A stretch of 64,000 bases of DNA from positions 62,001 through 126,000 of the forward strand of contig NC_011832.1 of the NCBI RefSeq assembly GCF_000021965.1, written 5' to 3'. The notes beneath the pieces were generated by a model. It did not search any database, was not told the DNA's origin, and worked only from the letters and a program-made list of their open reading frames with translations. Position numbers and translations under genes: made by a program. Positions 63,396 through 64,000 of this stretch are shown one piece after another; position 1 is the first letter of the stretch; the number at the start of each line of letters is the position of its first letter. This DNA comes from Methanosphaerula palustris E1-9c. GTDB lineage: Archaea; Halobacteriota; Methanomicrobia; Methanomicrobiales; Methanospirillaceae.

Positions 63396-64000
63396 TCAGG
63401 GGGTTAACGTATACCGGTTTCCATCCCCTTCCTTTGTGATCGGCGAGAGGGATCCTCCGCCCGTGGTGGTGATCTCAAAGGTCGAGTGGGTCACCGGCTT
63501 CTGGTATGTCTCCTCGTCCCGGTACCACCCGAGCATCGCGAGCGTCCCCCGGGCTCCACCCGGTGAGACCTGCGTGAACCCGTTGAGGGTCAGGTCGTCC
63601 GTCGACGAAGCCCAGAGCGACCAGATCCTCGGGTGGTCGGCAGTGCAGTTCGAGAGCGTGATCCCTGACGACGACTTGATCACCAGCCAGCCGTACGTGG
63701 ACTGCTCGTCCTGACATCGATCGAAGGTCAGGTTCGAACCACTCTGCACAAAGTAGCCGGCGTTCCGGTTGTGAACCGCCCGGCAGTTGGTCAGCACCGT
63801 ATTCTTGTGCACGTAATACCCGGCCATGAAATAATGGGCCGGGTTGGTGTTCCGGTAGCCGTTGTTCTCTGAAAGACAGTTCTGGAGAACGACCCCGACG
63901 GTCCTGGTCGCCGGCCCGATCTCCTTGCCGCTGTCGTCGACCCGTTCGCCGGGCTCGAAGTGGAATCCCGACTCCCAGTTGTTGTCGGCGATGCAGTTGA
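63396..64000 (-). CDS. Beta-helix surface protein, 5' part beyond window edge
   Basis: The minus-strand frame is open from the window edge to the stop at 63396, giving about 200 visible residues. It includes NNWESGFHFEPG near the edge, then NTVLTNCRAVHNRNAGYFV, SGITLSNCTADHPR and GWYRDEETYQKPVTHSTFEI. These match the C-terminal region of the protein at 59905-61959 in order and spacing, including a YRD/YKD motif and the final Thr/Pro end. It is a paralogous parallel beta-helix protein. The N-terminus, presumably pilin-like, lies outside the window. Confidence 0.85.
   Translation of the reverse strand, partial: NCIADNNWESGFHFEPGERVDDSGKEIGPATRTVGVVLQNCLSENNGYRNTNPAHYFMAGYYVHKNTVLTNCRAVHNRNAGYFVQSGSNLTFDRCQDEQSTYGWLVIKSSSGITLSNCTADHPRIWSLWASSTDDLTLNGFTQVSPGGARGTLAMLGWYRDEETYQKPVTHSTFEITTTGGGSLSPITKEGDGNRYTLTP

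Noticed and set aside
63725-63740. GGTTCGAACC as a tRNA T-loop
   Set aside because: It lies inside a coding sequence and has no acceptor, D or anticodon arms around it.

Overview
The window comes from a hydrogenotrophic methanogenic archaeon, most likely of the order Methanomicrobiales (Methanosphaerula or Methanoregula would fit; this is inference). The support is a complete F420-reducing hydrogenase operon frhADGB, the archaeal GTP cyclohydrolase MptA of methanopterin synthesis, archaeal aIF2-beta, a stand-alone GMP synthase PP-ATPase subunit, a CDP-alcohol transferase with archaeal neighbours, TATA-type promoters with short leaders, and many secreted proteins with archaeal type IV pilin-like N-termini.

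Layout. 1-7.9 kb: a truncated PAS histidine kinase, an MFS exporter, a secreted beta-helix protein followed by a decayed tandem duplicate, a membrane protein, a PrsW-like protease and a membrane-anchored winged-helix regulator. 7.9-13.8 kb: a tightly coupled minus-strand housekeeping run (pyrG, guaAb, argD, hisC, an AK6-type kinase and a CDP-alcohol phosphatidyltransferase). 13.8-19.4 kb: a hotdog thioesterase, a small ORF, an operon of GT2 glycosyltransferase, TPR/winged-helix protein and BrxD-like ATPase, tRNA-Gln(CTG), and thymidylate synthase. 19.8-26.4 kb: a 1234-residue secreted SGNH esterase with five CBM6-like modules, and a large REC-PAS-GAF sensor kinase. 26.5-31.5 kb: aIF2-beta with a TRAM domain, purL, ilvC, mptA. 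31.5-35.7 kb: frhADGB. 35.8-40.4 kb: a TPR protein, a DedA protein, and an operon of NRAMP-like transporter, 68-residue membrane protein and MgtE_N/CBS protein. 40.6-46.4 kb: a nitrogenase-like D-K operon plus a separately promoted H gene, followed by a small ORF, a winged-helix gene behind a perfect 22-bp palindrome, and a QueG-like iron-sulfur protein. 46.4-49.0 kb: a solitary P4-type primase-helicase bordered by a GTGACA-rich inverted repeat. 49.4-64.0 kb: a minus-strand array of six giant or pilin-like surface proteins, one containing four 279-bp tandem repeats, one running off the window edge.

The strongest candidate for an undescribed system is the nitrogenase-like D/K/H locus. All six P-cluster cysteines and both FeMo-cofactor ligand positions (Cys, His) align by eye, while the NifD residues needed for N2 reduction (Gln191, His195) appear replaced. 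The D-K operon and the H gene carry a shared element of about 46 bp at the same distance from their TATA boxes. This suggests a co-regulated, cofactor-bearing reductase that is neither nitrogenase nor the F430 enzyme CfbCD, perhaps related to methylthio-alkane reductase. Other notable points are the NRAMP/MgtE three-gene operon, the long low-complexity N-terminal extension of FrhG, and the orphan BrxD-like ATPase with its TPR/winged-helix partner. All assignments were made by reading motifs; no database search was possible.
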